This document shows, piece after piece, positions 45,970 through 54,398 of a stretch of 64,000 bases of DNA. The stretch is from Corallococcus coralloides DSM 2259 (GTDB lineage: Bacteria; Myxococcota; Myxococcia; Myxococcales; Myxococcaceae). The position numbers were made by a program, and so were the translations under genes. Each line of letters opens with the position of its first letter. The first letter of the stretch is position 1. The notes beneath the pieces were generated by a model. It was given only the letters and a program-made list of their open reading frames with translations. It had not been told where the DNA came from and did not search any database. The stretch is taken from the NCBI RefSeq assembly GCF_000255295.1, contig NC_017030.1:1302001-1366000 (forward strand), written 5' to 3'.

Positions 45970-47391
45970 GTGGCGATGAACTCGCGGACCCCCATCCGTG
46001 GCTACCGCGCGGGTTTCTTCTTCGTGGTGATGCTGCTGTCGGGCGTCACCGGCTTCATGCTCTGGACGGAGGTGCGCACCGGGCATCAGGTGGACGCGCT
46101 GGTGCTGGAGGCCCTGGAGCGCGCGAGCCTCATCGGCCGCATCCGCGTGGACGTGATGGCGCTGGAGTCCGCCATCGAGGCGCACGTGCGCTCCAGCGGC
46201 GACGCCGAGCGCAAGGAAGCCGACGCGGTGATGGAGGACATCCTGGGCAGCATCCGGCAGTCCTCGGAGGCGTACATGCGCCACCTGCCGCCCGGCGAGA
46301 AGGCGATCTGGCTGCGCTTCAACGGCGCGTGCCAGGGGCTGGCGGATCAGGTGCGCGCGGCGGCGGTGTTCTCACGGCAGCGCGACGCGGAGCGCGCCCG
46401 GCGCCACCTGGTGGAGAGCATCCGTCCCCTGGCGGCGGAGGTGGACCAGCTGGCGGGACAGCTGGCCACGGAGAACGCGTCCGACGCGCGCGTGCTGGTG
46501 GGGCGGCTGGGCACGCTCCGGGTGCGCAACACGGCACTGGGCGCGGCCACCACGCTCCTGGCCATCCTGCTGTCCATGCTGGTGGGCTGGCACATCATCT
46601 CCCTGCTCAAGCGCCAGGACGCCACCATCCAGGGACAGCTGGAGGAGCTGGGGCGGCACAACCAGGAGCTGGATGCGTTCACCCGGCGCGTGGCGCACGA
46701 CCTGATGGGGCCGCTGTCCCCGCTCAAGGGCTACCTGACGCTCATCCGGCGCTCTGGCGCGGTGAAGGATCCGGGCGCGCTGGAGATGATTTCGCAGTGC
46801 GAGTCCAGCGCGGTGCGCATGGGCGAGCTCATTGAAGCGCTGCTGCGCTTCTGCCGCGCGGGCACTCGGGGCGACGGGACGATGGGGGAATTGGACACGG
46901 CGGTGAGCACGCTGCTGTTGGAGGTGAGCCAGACAGCGACGGCGCTGGGCGTGTCGCTGGAGCGCGAGCTGGAGCCGGGTGTGCTGGTGGATTGCCCCGC
47001 GCAGCTGCTCCAGGTGGTGGCGCGCAACCTCCTGTCCAACGCGGTGAAGTACACGGCGGGGCGGCCGGATCCGCGCGTGAAGGTGCGCGTGGCGACGGAG
47101 GGGACGGACGCGGTGGTGGAGGTGACGGACAACGGGCTGGGGATGAGCCCGGCGACACAGGCGTCGCTGTTCCAGCCGTTCTTCCGGGCCGCGGAGGTGC
47201 GGGGCATTCCGGGGCACGGCCTGGGTCTGGCCACCACCCGGCGCGTGGTGGAGGCGCACGGCGGCACGCTCACGGTGCATTCAGAAGAGGGCAAGGGCAC
47301 GCGGATCCGCGTGCGGTTCGCACGTGTGGCGCGCACTCCGGCGCCGCTTGTGGTGGAGTCCGACGCCCACTCCATCCGCAAGGCCTCATGA
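45970..47391 (+). CDS. Sensor histidine kinase with periplasmic four-helix bundle
   Basis: 473 aa from GTG at 45970, chosen for AAGGAG 7 bp upstream; ATG at 45976 is a weaker option. TM1 is FFFVVMLLSGVTGFMLW (~10-27), then ~155 residues of helical periplasmic sensor (four-helix-bundle type), and TM2 LGAATTLLAILLSMLVGWHII (~190-210). A short coiled linker leads into HisKA with TRRVAHDLMGPLSPLKGY (phospho-His243) and the HATPase domain: LLSNAVKYTAGR, VEVTDNGLGMS, GIPGHGLGLATTRRVVEAHGG. Coupled to the NtrC-type regulator by ATGA. Confidence 0.92.
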   Translation: MAMNSRTPIRGYRAGFFFVVMLLSGVTGFMLWTEVRTGHQVDALVLEALERASLIGRIRVDVMALESAIEAHVRSSGDAERKEADAVMEDILGSIRQSSEAYMRHLPPGEKAIWLRFNGACQGLADQVRAAAVFSRQRDAERARRHLVESIRPLAAEVDQLAGQLATENASDARVLVGRLGTLRVRNTALGAATTLLAILLSMLVGWHIISLLKRQDATIQGQLEELGRHNQELDAFTRRVAHDLMGPLSPLKGYLTLIRRSGAVKDPGALEMISQCESSAVRMGELIEALLRFCRAGTRGDGTMGELDTAVSTLLLEVSQTATALGVSLERELEPGVLVDCPAQLLQVVARNLLSNAVKYTAGRPDPRVKVRVATEGTDAVVEVTDNGLGMSPATQASLFQPFFRAAEVRGIPGHGLGLATTRRVVEAHGGTLTVHSEEGKGTRIRVRFARVARTPAPLVVESDAHSIRKAS

Positions 47392-48749
47392 GCACAGCCC
47401 GAATCCTCGTCGTCGATGATGATCCGCATGCGCGGGACCTGCTCCAGCGCCTGCTGGGCGTGCTGGGGCCGGTGACGCAGGCGCCGGACCCCAAGGGCGC
47501 GGCGGAGCGGATGGGCGAGCAGTCCTTCGACCTGGTGCTCACGGACATGGCCATGCCCGACCCGGGCGACGGCCTGAAGGTGCTCCAGACGGTGAAGTCG
47601 AACCTGCCGGACACGCCGGTGATTGTGGTGACGGCGTTCGGCAACATCGAGGGCGCGCTGGACAGCATCCAGCTGGGCGCCTTCGACTACCTGTCCAAGC
47701 CGTTCGACGTGGACGCCATCATGCGGGTGGCGAAGCGCGCGCTGGAGCAGAAGCGGCTGGTGGAGGAGAACCGCACGCTGCGCAAGCAGGTGGAGCGCAC
47801 GTCGCTGGTGGGCCGCAGCCAGGCGCTGCTGGAGGTCTACAAGCAGGTGGCGCGCGCGGCGACCAGCAACGTGCCGGTGCTGATTACGGGTGAGACGGGC
47901 ACGGGCAAGGAGATGGTGGCGCGAGCGCTGCACAAGCGCTCGGCGCGCACGTCCGGGCCGTTCATCCCGGTGGACTGCGGCGCCATCACCGAGTCGCTGA
48001 TGGAGAGCGAGCTGTTCGGCCACGCGAAGGGCAGCTTCACGGGGGCGTCGGGGGCGCGGCGCGGCCTGTTCGAGGAGGCCAACGGCGGCACGCTGTTCCT
48101 GGATGAGATTGGCGACGTGGGGATGAAGGTCCAGTCGCAGCTCCTGCGCGTGCTCCAGGAAGGCGAGATCCGCCGCGTGGGCGAGAGCGTCCCGGTGAAG
48201 GTGGACGTGCGGGTGTTGGCGGCGACGAACAAGGACTTGAAGGCGCGGGTGGCGGAGGGGCTGTTCCGCGAGGACCTGTTGTACCGGCTGGACGTGGTGC
48301 ACCTGCACCTGCCGCCCTTGCGCGAGCGGCGCGAGGACATCCCGGCGCTGGTGGAGCACTTCGCGTCGCTGCACGCGAGGGGCGGGGTGCGGCCGGTGGT
48401 GACGGCGGACGCGATGGCGCGGCTCACGGTGTACGACTGGCCGGGCAACGTGCGGCAGTTGGAGAACGTGATGGCGCGGGCGCTCGCGCTGAACGTGACG
48501 GGCGTGCTGGGGCCGCCGGACTTCCCGGAGCCCATCGGTGACGCGCCCAAGCGGCTGACGGGGCTCGCGGGGGACCTGCCGAGCCTCGCGGAGCTGTCCA
48601 GGCGCTACGCGGCGCACGTGCTCCAGCATGTGGGGGGCAACAAGAGCGAAGCGGCGCGCCTGCTGGGCGTGGACCGCAAGACGCTCTACAAGCTCCTGGA
48701 GGCGCCGGAGACGCCCGAAGGGATTCCGCCCGCGGAGGGGCGGAGCTGA
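47388..48749 (+). CDS. NtrC-family response regulator with variant GSFTGA loop
   Basis: 453 aa. Receiver: DDD at 10-12, Asp53 in VLTDMAMPDPGDG, then FDYLSKPF. The AAA+ domain has Walker A GETGTGKE, Walker [11 protein letters not shown] and [11 protein letters not shown]. The sigma-54-contact loop reads GSFTGA instead of GAFTGA (Ala to Ser), a change found in some enhancer-binding proteins; activity is likely but less certain. C-terminal Fis helix-turn-helix: GGNKSEAARLLGVDRKTLYKLLE. Works with the preceding histidine kinase. No sigma-54 site was found near its own start. Confidence 0.93.
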   Translation: MSTARILVVDDDPHARDLLQRLLGVLGPVTQAPDPKGAAERMGEQSFDLVLTDMAMPDPGDGLKVLQTVKSNLPDTPVIVVTAFGNIEGALDSIQLGAFDYLSKPFDVDAIMRVAKRALEQKRLVEENRTLRKQVERTSLVGRSQALLEVYKQVARAATSNVPVLITGETGTGKEMVARALHKRSARTSGPFIPVDCGAITESLMESELFGHAKGSFTGASGARRGLFEEANGGTLFLDEIGDVGMKVQSQLLRVLQEGEIRRVGESVPVKVDVRVLAATNKDLKARVAEGLFREDLLYRLDVVHLHLPPLRERREDIPALVEHFASLHARGGVRPVVTADAMARLTVYDWPGNVRQLENVMARALALNVTGVLGPPDFPEPIGDAPKRLTGLAGDLPSLAELSRRYAAHVLQHVGGNKSEAARLLGVDRKTLYKLLEAPETPEGIPPAEGRS

Positions 48750-48890
48750 TCCGCGGAGGCGGTTTCCGCCGTTCGTGGCAATCGCCGTTCAGGGCGCAAG
48801 CCCTGCCCACCCACGCGCTTCCGCGCGCAGGAGATCGCACCTGAGCCGACGTTGAGGATGTCAGCGGGGACCCGTACCGTTGCGGCCTGT

Positions 48891-50765
48891 ATGCGCCGCC
48901 GCTGGTTCCCCCTCGGACTCCCCCTGTTGTTCTTCGCGTGCGCTCCGGTGGAGCCTCCCGTTCCCGCTGCATCGGTGGACGCGGGCACCGTGACGGCAGC
49001 ACATGCCTCCGCGCACGATGTAGAGGCCGCGCAGGAGGCGTCCGCGCAGGCGCTCCACTCCGCATGGCAGGCCACCGCGCCCGAGCCAGCCGATGACGGT
49101 GGCGTCGCGCATGCCGCCGCTCCGGCTCTGTTGGGAGCCGTGGACACCTTGGAGGACGCGGGCAGTACGCTCTCGCTGGAGCCCTCGCTGGCGCAATCCA
49201 TCTCCGTCGGCGCGAACACCGAAGCCCTGCCCGGCGAAGAGGAGCCCCAGGTCATCACCGAGTCCGAGGTTCCCGTGTTGGAACTGGGACCGGACGGTGA
49301 GCCGTTGATCGACACGGAGGACGAAGCCACCGCGACGGGTCCGGATGTCCTCGCGCGGAACCTCGACGGCGGGAGCGCCCCGGATTCGCCTGTCATCGCC
49401 GTGGGCTCCGACCCGAACGCGCCTGTCGCCAACGCGGGGACCGACACCCCGGAGCCCACAGCCATCACGGGCGCTGACGGTGACGAGGAGGCCGTCGCCG
49501 AAGCACCGCTCACGGAAGTCGACGCGGGCATGGAGCCCTACGCCATCCCGTACGCACCGGACGCGGGCTCGCTGCGTGTGCGCCGCTCCATCGCTGTTCG
49601 CTCCGAGCCCCGGCAGGACTCGCCATCGCTGGGCACCGTGGCCCAGGACATGCGCGTGAAGTGGCAGGGCGCGATGCGTGGCCCGGACTGCGACTGGGTG
49701 CAACTGCAACCGCGTGGCTGGGTCTGCGAGCGCTACCTGGAACAGAACTTCCGCGAGCCCCGTGTCCGCCCGCTGCCTCGCGTGGAGGAGGGCGCGCTCA
49801 CGCCCGGCGTCTATGCGCGCGTGGTGGGCCACCGCGTGCGTGCCTATCCGAGCCTCGCGCTCGCCCGGAAGAAGAGGCAGGGAGTGCTGCTCAAGGGCTC
49901 CGTAACCGTGAAGCTCCTGGGCCAGGTGAAGGTCGGCCGGCGCACCTTCTGGCGCACCTCCGATGGCCAGTACTTCGAAGCGCGCGTGCTGCGCGAACAC
50001 CGCCCCTCCGACTTCAGCGGCCTGGACGCGGAAGCGCTCGCGTCCCTGCCCATGCCCTTCGGCTGGGCCCAGTCCCGTGCCGCCCCCCGCACCGACGTGG
50101 TGGTGCGCAAGGCCCCGGACGCGCGAGCGGCCCGCGAGACGACCCTCCCGCCGCGCACGCTCGTCTCCGTGCGAGAGCTGTCCCCCGACGGCCAGTGGGT
50201 CCGCATCGCCGAGGACCACTGGGTGGCGCGCGACGACCTGCACGTCGCGTGGTCGCTGGCGTCCCCGTCCATCGTGGAGCCCGGCGCGCGCTGGCTGGAC
50301 GTGGACCTGGAGGCTCAGACGCTCATCGCCTACGAGGGCGACCGCCCCGTCTACGCCACGCTCATCTCCTCCGGCAAACCCGGCACCGACACGCCGGAAG
50401 GGCTCTTCCGCATCTGGGTGAAGTTCGCGGAAGCGGACATGACGGGCACCATGGGCAAGGCCAGCTACCGCGTGGCCACCGTGCCGTGGACCATGTTCTT
50501 CGAGGGTGACTTCGCCCTGCACACCGCCTACTGGCATGACCGCTTCGGCGAACCCGTGAGCCACGGTTGCATCAACCTGGCCCCCAAGGACGCGCGAGCC
50601 CTCTATGGCTGGACCACGCCGGAAGTGCCCACCGGCTGGTCCATGGTCCACGCGATGCCGGAGGACCCCGGCACCTGGGTGCGCATCCGGGGCCAGGCCC
50701 ACGAAGCGCCGAAGAAGCGCCGCAAGGGCACTGCCCCCGTCGTCGCCACCGTCCGGGACCTCTAG
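48891..50765 (+). CDS. L,D-transpeptidase (YkuD) lipoprotein with SH3-like domains
   Basis: 624 aa from ATG at 48891. MRRRWFPLGLPLLFFAC is followed by APVEPPV; FFAC is an atypical lipobox. Residues ~20-215 are acidic and Ala-rich, without structure. Two SH3-like regions follow (LRVRRSIAVRSEPRQDSPSLGTVAQDMRVKW... near 225 and TDVVVRKAPDARAARETTLPPRTLVSVREL near 400). The C-terminal YkuD domain (~465-600) has HGCIN with catalytic Cys560 in SHGCINLAPKDARALYGW and an upstream conserved His (ALHTAYWHDRFG). It would make 3-3 peptidoglycan links or attach lipoprotein to peptidoglycan. Confidence 0.9.
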   Translation: MRRRWFPLGLPLLFFACAPVEPPVPAASVDAGTVTAAHASAHDVEAAQEASAQALHSAWQATAPEPADDGGVAHAAAPALLGAVDTLEDAGSTLSLEPSLAQSISVGANTEALPGEEEPQVITESEVPVLELGPDGEPLIDTEDEATATGPDVLARNLDGGSAPDSPVIAVGSDPNAPVANAGTDTPEPTAITGADGDEEAVAEAPLTEVDAGMEPYAIPYAPDAGSLRVRRSIAVRSEPRQDSPSLGTVAQDMRVKWQGAMRGPDCDWVQLQPRGWVCERYLEQNFREPRVRPLPRVEEGALTPGVYARVVGHRVRAYPSLALARKKRQGVLLKGSVTVKLLGQVKVGRRTFWRTSDGQYFEARVLREHRPSDFSGLDAEALASLPMPFGWAQSRAAPRTDVVVRKAPDARAARETTLPPRTLVSVRELSPDGQWVRIAEDHWVARDDLHVAWSLASPSIVEPGARWLDVDLEAQTLIAYEGDRPVYATLISSGKPGTDTPEGLFRIWVKFAEADMTGTMGKASYRVATVPWTMFFEGDFALHTAYWHDRFGEPVSHGCINLAPKDARALYGWTTPEVPTGWSMVHAMPEDPGTWVRIRGQAHEAPKKRRKGTAPVVATVRDL

Positions 50766-50780
50766 CCGGCTGTTGAAGGG

Positions 50781-51527
50781 CTACATGTACAATGCGCGAC
50801 TGAGGCGGACTCCGTACTCCGCATCGGGATTCGTGGTGCCGTCCCCGACCCGTTCCATGATGGCCGCCACCGCCAGGTCGCGCCGCTTGGGCAATCGCGC
50901 CGCCTCGGCTGCCGCCAGCGCCGCCGGCAACTGCTCGCGGGTGAGGTCCGTGCAGTAGCACGGCGCGCCAGGCTGCTGCCGCCACGACTCCGCGAGCGTG
51001 CCCGCGTCGAATGCGTCGAACCCGGTGTCCTCGACGAGCGCCATGCCCACCTTGCGATCCGCGTCCCGGTCCGCCGCCACGGAGAGCGCGATGCGTCCCG
51101 GGCTCCCCGGAGCCATGCCCTTGGTCGCGAAAGACGCGGAGCCAATTGAGTTCCACGCCTTGACGATCGGCCGGCCCAGCACCCCGGCCACCCACATGCT
51201 TTCGACCTGTCCGGCCTCGATGGCGGCGACCTTGCTGTCACGGGCGGGGTAGTAGTTCGACGTGTCGATGACCACCGTCCTGGCGGGAACGCTGGCGATG
51301 AGCGGCGCGATCCCGGGGAGACGGTTCAGGGGAACCGAGAGGATGACGACGTCCACGTCGGTTACCGCTTCCGCGGCCGTGACCGCGCGTGCGCCGGTGG
51401 CCAGCACCTCGGCCTCGATCGTCTCCGGGCCACGCGAGTTGGCCACCTTCACTTCATGCCCGGCCGCACCCAGCTTGCGCGCCAGGGTCTTCCCGATGTG
51501 TCCAACGCCAACGATGCCAATCTTCAT
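50781..51527 (-). CDS. NADP oxidoreductase, F420-dependent-like family
   Basis: 248 aa from ATG at 51527. MKIGIVGVGHIGKTLARKLGAAGHEVKVANSRGPETI is the Rossmann NAD(P) fold of the F420-dependent NADP reductase-like family (PF03807); SVPLNRLPGIAPLI and VIDTSNYYPARDSK follow. Myxobacteria do not generally use F420 as a main cofactor, so this is likely a family relative that uses NADP. The gene lies 30 bp after the MarR-type regulator and is probably controlled by it. Confidence 0.88.
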   Translation of the reverse strand: MKIGIVGVGHIGKTLARKLGAAGHEVKVANSRGPETIEAEVLATGARAVTAAEAVTDVDVVILSVPLNRLPGIAPLIASVPARTVVIDTSNYYPARDSKVAAIEAGQVESMWVAGVLGRPIVKAWNSIGSASFATKGMAPGSPGRIALSVAADRDADRKVGMALVEDTGFDAFDAGTLAESWRQQPGAPCYCTDLTREQLPAALAAAEAARLPKRRDLAVAAIMERVGDGTTNPDAEYGVRLSRALYM

Positions 51528-51557
51528 GATGGGGTCTCCTGCTGCTGGGTGAAGGCT

Positions 51558-51989
51558 TCACTCGTCTGCCGGGTGCGCGAGCGCTTCGAGCGTGCGACGA
51601 AGATCGTCCAGCCCCCGGTCGGTCAGCTGGCAGGCCGTCTTGATCTTCCCGGAGATGCCCCGGACCTTGGCTTCGAGGGCGCGGCCGCGAGACGTCAGGT
51701 CCACCAGCACCCGGCGTTCGTCGGCAGGGTCACGCTTCCGCGTGACGAACCCCGCCACCTCGAGCCGCTTGACCAGCGGGGTGATGGTGCCCGTGTCCAT
51801 GTCCAGGCGGGCGCCGAGCTCGCCAACGGAGAGAGGCGCACCCTCCAGCAACGCGAGGATCACGAGGTACTGGGGGAACGTCAGGCCCAGCGGCTCAAGG
51901 AACGGCTTGTGCAGCCGCACCATCCGATTGGCCGCGCCATAGAGGGCAAAAGACAGCTGTGTGCTGACGCTTTTCGATTCCAAGGCCAC
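51558..51989 (-). CDS. MarR-family transcriptional regulator (OhrR-like)
   Basis: 143 aa from GTG at 51989. Winged helix: LGLTFPQYLVILALLEGAPLSVGELGARLDMDTGTITPLVKRLEVAGFVTRKRDPADERRVLVDLTSRG, the OhrR/MarR pattern. The N terminus is SVSTQLSFALYGAANRMVRLHKPFLEPLGL; the OhrR peroxide-sensing Cys is not at its usual place, and only Cys120 region (IKTACQLTDRG) has a Cys. A MarR-style palindrome at 52005-52026 overlaps its promoter, so self-repression together with the reductase is expected. Confidence 0.88.
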   Translation of the reverse strand: MALESKSVSTQLSFALYGAANRMVRLHKPFLEPLGLTFPQYLVILALLEGAPLSVGELGARLDMDTGTITPLVKRLEVAGFVTRKRDPADERRVLVDLTSRGRALEAKVRGISGKIKTACQLTDRGLDDLRRTLEALAHPADE

Positions 51990-52004
51990 GTTCTCTCGTG
52001 CGCT

Positions 52005-52026
52005 ATTGTCTAGCGCGCTAGATAAT
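52005..52026. promoter_or_regulatory. MarR-type operator palindrome
   Basis: A 22-bp near-perfect inverted repeat with core CTAGCGCGCTAG; the outer bases are ATTGT on one side and ATAAT on the other (one mismatch). It covers the -10 of the marR promoter. The AT ends and position are typical of a MarR site. Confidence 0.7.
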
Positions 52027-52047
52027 TGGGGGCGCGTCGTGGATCAA
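52019..52047 (-). promoter_or_regulatory. Sigma-70 promoter of the marR-reductase operon
   Basis: On the reverse strand TTGATC (52042-52047) is followed after exactly 17 bp by TATCTA (52019-52024), inside the palindrome. The start would be near 52012, 23 bp before the GTG. Confidence 0.65.
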
Positions 52048-52085
52048 CTGCTTCTAGCCGGTCAGGGGGAGGGGGGCGCCGTGCT

Positions 52086-52502
52086 CTAGCCGCCCAGCAC
52101 GGACACCGTGACGCGGCGGCGGTGCGGCGACGTGCGGTGCTCCCAGACGTAGACGCCCTGCCACGTGCCCAGGTCCGCCTCGCCGTCCTTCACCGGGATG
52201 CTCAGGGACACCTGCGTCAGCACCGTGCGCACGTGCGCCGGCATGTCGTCCGGGCCCTCCGCGTCGTGCTGGAACAGCGGATCCCCGTCCTTCACCAGCC
52301 GGGAGAAGAACGCCTCCAGGTCGCGCTGGACGACGGGGTCCGCGTTCTCACCGATGATCAGCGACGCGCTGGTGTGGTGCAGGAAGAGCGTGCACAGGCC
52401 CTCGCGGATGCCCGTGCCCTTCACCGCCTTCCGCACCTCACCGGTGATGTCCACCAGGCCTCGGCCCCGCGTGGACACCGTCAGCTCCTTCGCCTGATAC
52501 AC
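52086..52502 (-). CDS. YjbQ-family (UPF0047) protein
   Basis: 138 aa from GTG at 52502. LCTLFLHHTSASLIIGENADPVVQRDLEAFF holds the conserved HHTSA, and FQHDAEGPDDMPAHVR, LGTWQGVYVWEHRTSPHRR complete the signature. The trimeric enzyme family is weakly linked to thiamine phosphate synthesis in vitro. The upstream esterase gene runs in the same direction with 22 bp between. Confidence 0.92.
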   Translation of the reverse strand: MYQAKELTVSTRGRGLVDITGEVRKAVKGTGIREGLCTLFLHHTSASLIIGENADPVVQRDLEAFFSRLVKDGDPLFQHDAEGPDDMPAHVRTVLTQVSLSIPVKDGEADLGTWQGVYVWEHRTSPHRRRVTVSVLGG

Positions 52503-52524
52503 CCCACGCCTCCGTCCCGCGGCT

Positions 52525-53255
52525 TCAGCGCCCGTCCAGCCGCTTCACGAGGAATGCCGCCAGCTGCTCCAGCTCCTCCGTGATGATGGTGTGCCCACCG
52601 TCGAAAGGCAGGAACTCCACCGGCAGCCCCGCGCCCGTCAGCAGGTCGCGCAGGCGCTCGCCTTCCTGGAAGGGCAACACCGGATCCTGCCGGCCGTGTC
52701 CCTGGAACACCGGCAGGGACGGACGGCCGCGGACCTTGGGCTCCCACTCCTTGCCGGCGACCATGGCCCCGGACAGCAGGCACAGGCCGGCGGGGCACTC
52801 CTCCAGCCGCAGCGCCACGTCCGTGGACATCATCGCGCCCTGGCTGAAGCCTCCCAGCACCACGCGGTTCAGGGGCACCTGGAGCGCCGCCACCACGCTC
52901 ATCAGCGCCCGGCGCGCGGCGGGCATCCCCGGCGGCACGGCCTGGGAGTACTGCGGCCAGTCCCGTCCCTGGCCCATCAGGATGGCCATGGGGATTTCGA
53001 ACCACGCGCGGCCTCCGGGCATGCCCAGCGCGTCCAGCGACAGCAGGGCCTCCGGGAAGACGAACCGCACGCCCTGCGCCAGGCGGGGCGCGGCCATCAT
53101 CAGCTCGGGCGCCAGCGCCACCAGGTCCGTGCCCGGCGCGCCGAAGCCGTGGCTCAACAGCACCACCAGCTCCGGCGTGGCGCCCTCGGGGAGCGCGTCC
53201 ACCACGTGGCAGTCCAGCTCTCCCAGCTTCGTGCGCACGTGGCGCGGGCGGAGGC

Positions 53256-53259
<4 letters not shown>
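52525..53259 (-). CDS. Phospholipase/carboxylesterase-family alpha/beta-hydrolase
   Basis: 244 aa from GTG at 53259. VVLLSHGFGAPGTDL is the oxyanion region; nucleophile Ser in GGFSQGAMMS; Asp in FQGHGRQDPVLPF; His in FDGGHTI. PEALLSLDALGMPGGRAWFEI is typical of Abhydrolase_2 (acyl-protein thioesterase-like). No signal peptide, so intracellular. The start overlaps the stop of the cyclophilin gene by 4 bp, so the two are coupled. Confidence 0.9.
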
Positions 53260-53972
<713 letters not shown>

Positions 53973-54047
53973 GGGGCGCGCATCCTAGCGGCTTTCGACC
54001 CGGCTCCAGCGTGTTAAAGAGGGTCTCTACTCCCGGAGGTTTCCCCT

Positions 54048-54398
54048 GTGACAACCGGACAGGAATGGCTGGTTGACGCGAGCGGCTGCGTGCCGGAGCG
54101 GCTCAAGGACGCGGCCGCGCTGGCGGCACTCTTCGAGGAGCTGGTCGTCCTGATGGACCTGAAGGTCGTGGGCCAGCCGCAGTGGCACGTCTTCCCGGAG
54201 CCCGGCGGCGTCACCGGCCTGGCGCTCCTGGCCGAAAGCCACCTGGCCATCCACACCTTCCCGGAGCATGGCTTCGCCGCGCTCAACGTCTACTGCTGCC
54301 GCACCCGCGCGCGTCCGGACTTCGACGCGCTGGCGGCGAAGCATCTGGGCGCCACGTCGTGCCGCGTGCGCGAGCTGTCGAGAGGGGTGGAGGCGTGA
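54048..54398 (+). CDS. speD: S-adenosylmethionine decarboxylase-like (SpeD/SpeH)
   Basis: 116 aa from GTG at 54048 (GGAGG 8 bp upstream). Class 1b bacterial AdoMet decarboxylase. Processing Ser64, His69 and Cys83 match the catalytic set (ESHLAIHT then VYCC). Length is the usual ~120. It should cleave itself to a pyruvoyl enzyme and supply decarboxylated SAM for aminopropyl transfer. The DUF4178 gene overlaps its stop (GTGA), so it belongs to the polyamine-linked cluster, not a lone metabolic gene. Confidence 0.92.
   Translation: MTTGQEWLVDASGCVPERLKDAAALAALFEELVVLMDLKVVGQPQWHVFPEPGGVTGLALLAESHLAIHTFPEHGFAALNVYCCRTRARPDFDALAAKHLGATSCRVRELSRGVEA

Noticed and set aside
50781-51527. True F420-dependent NADP reductase
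   Set aside because: Only the NADP-binding fold is diagnostic; no F420 biosynthesis context here, so only the family name is used.
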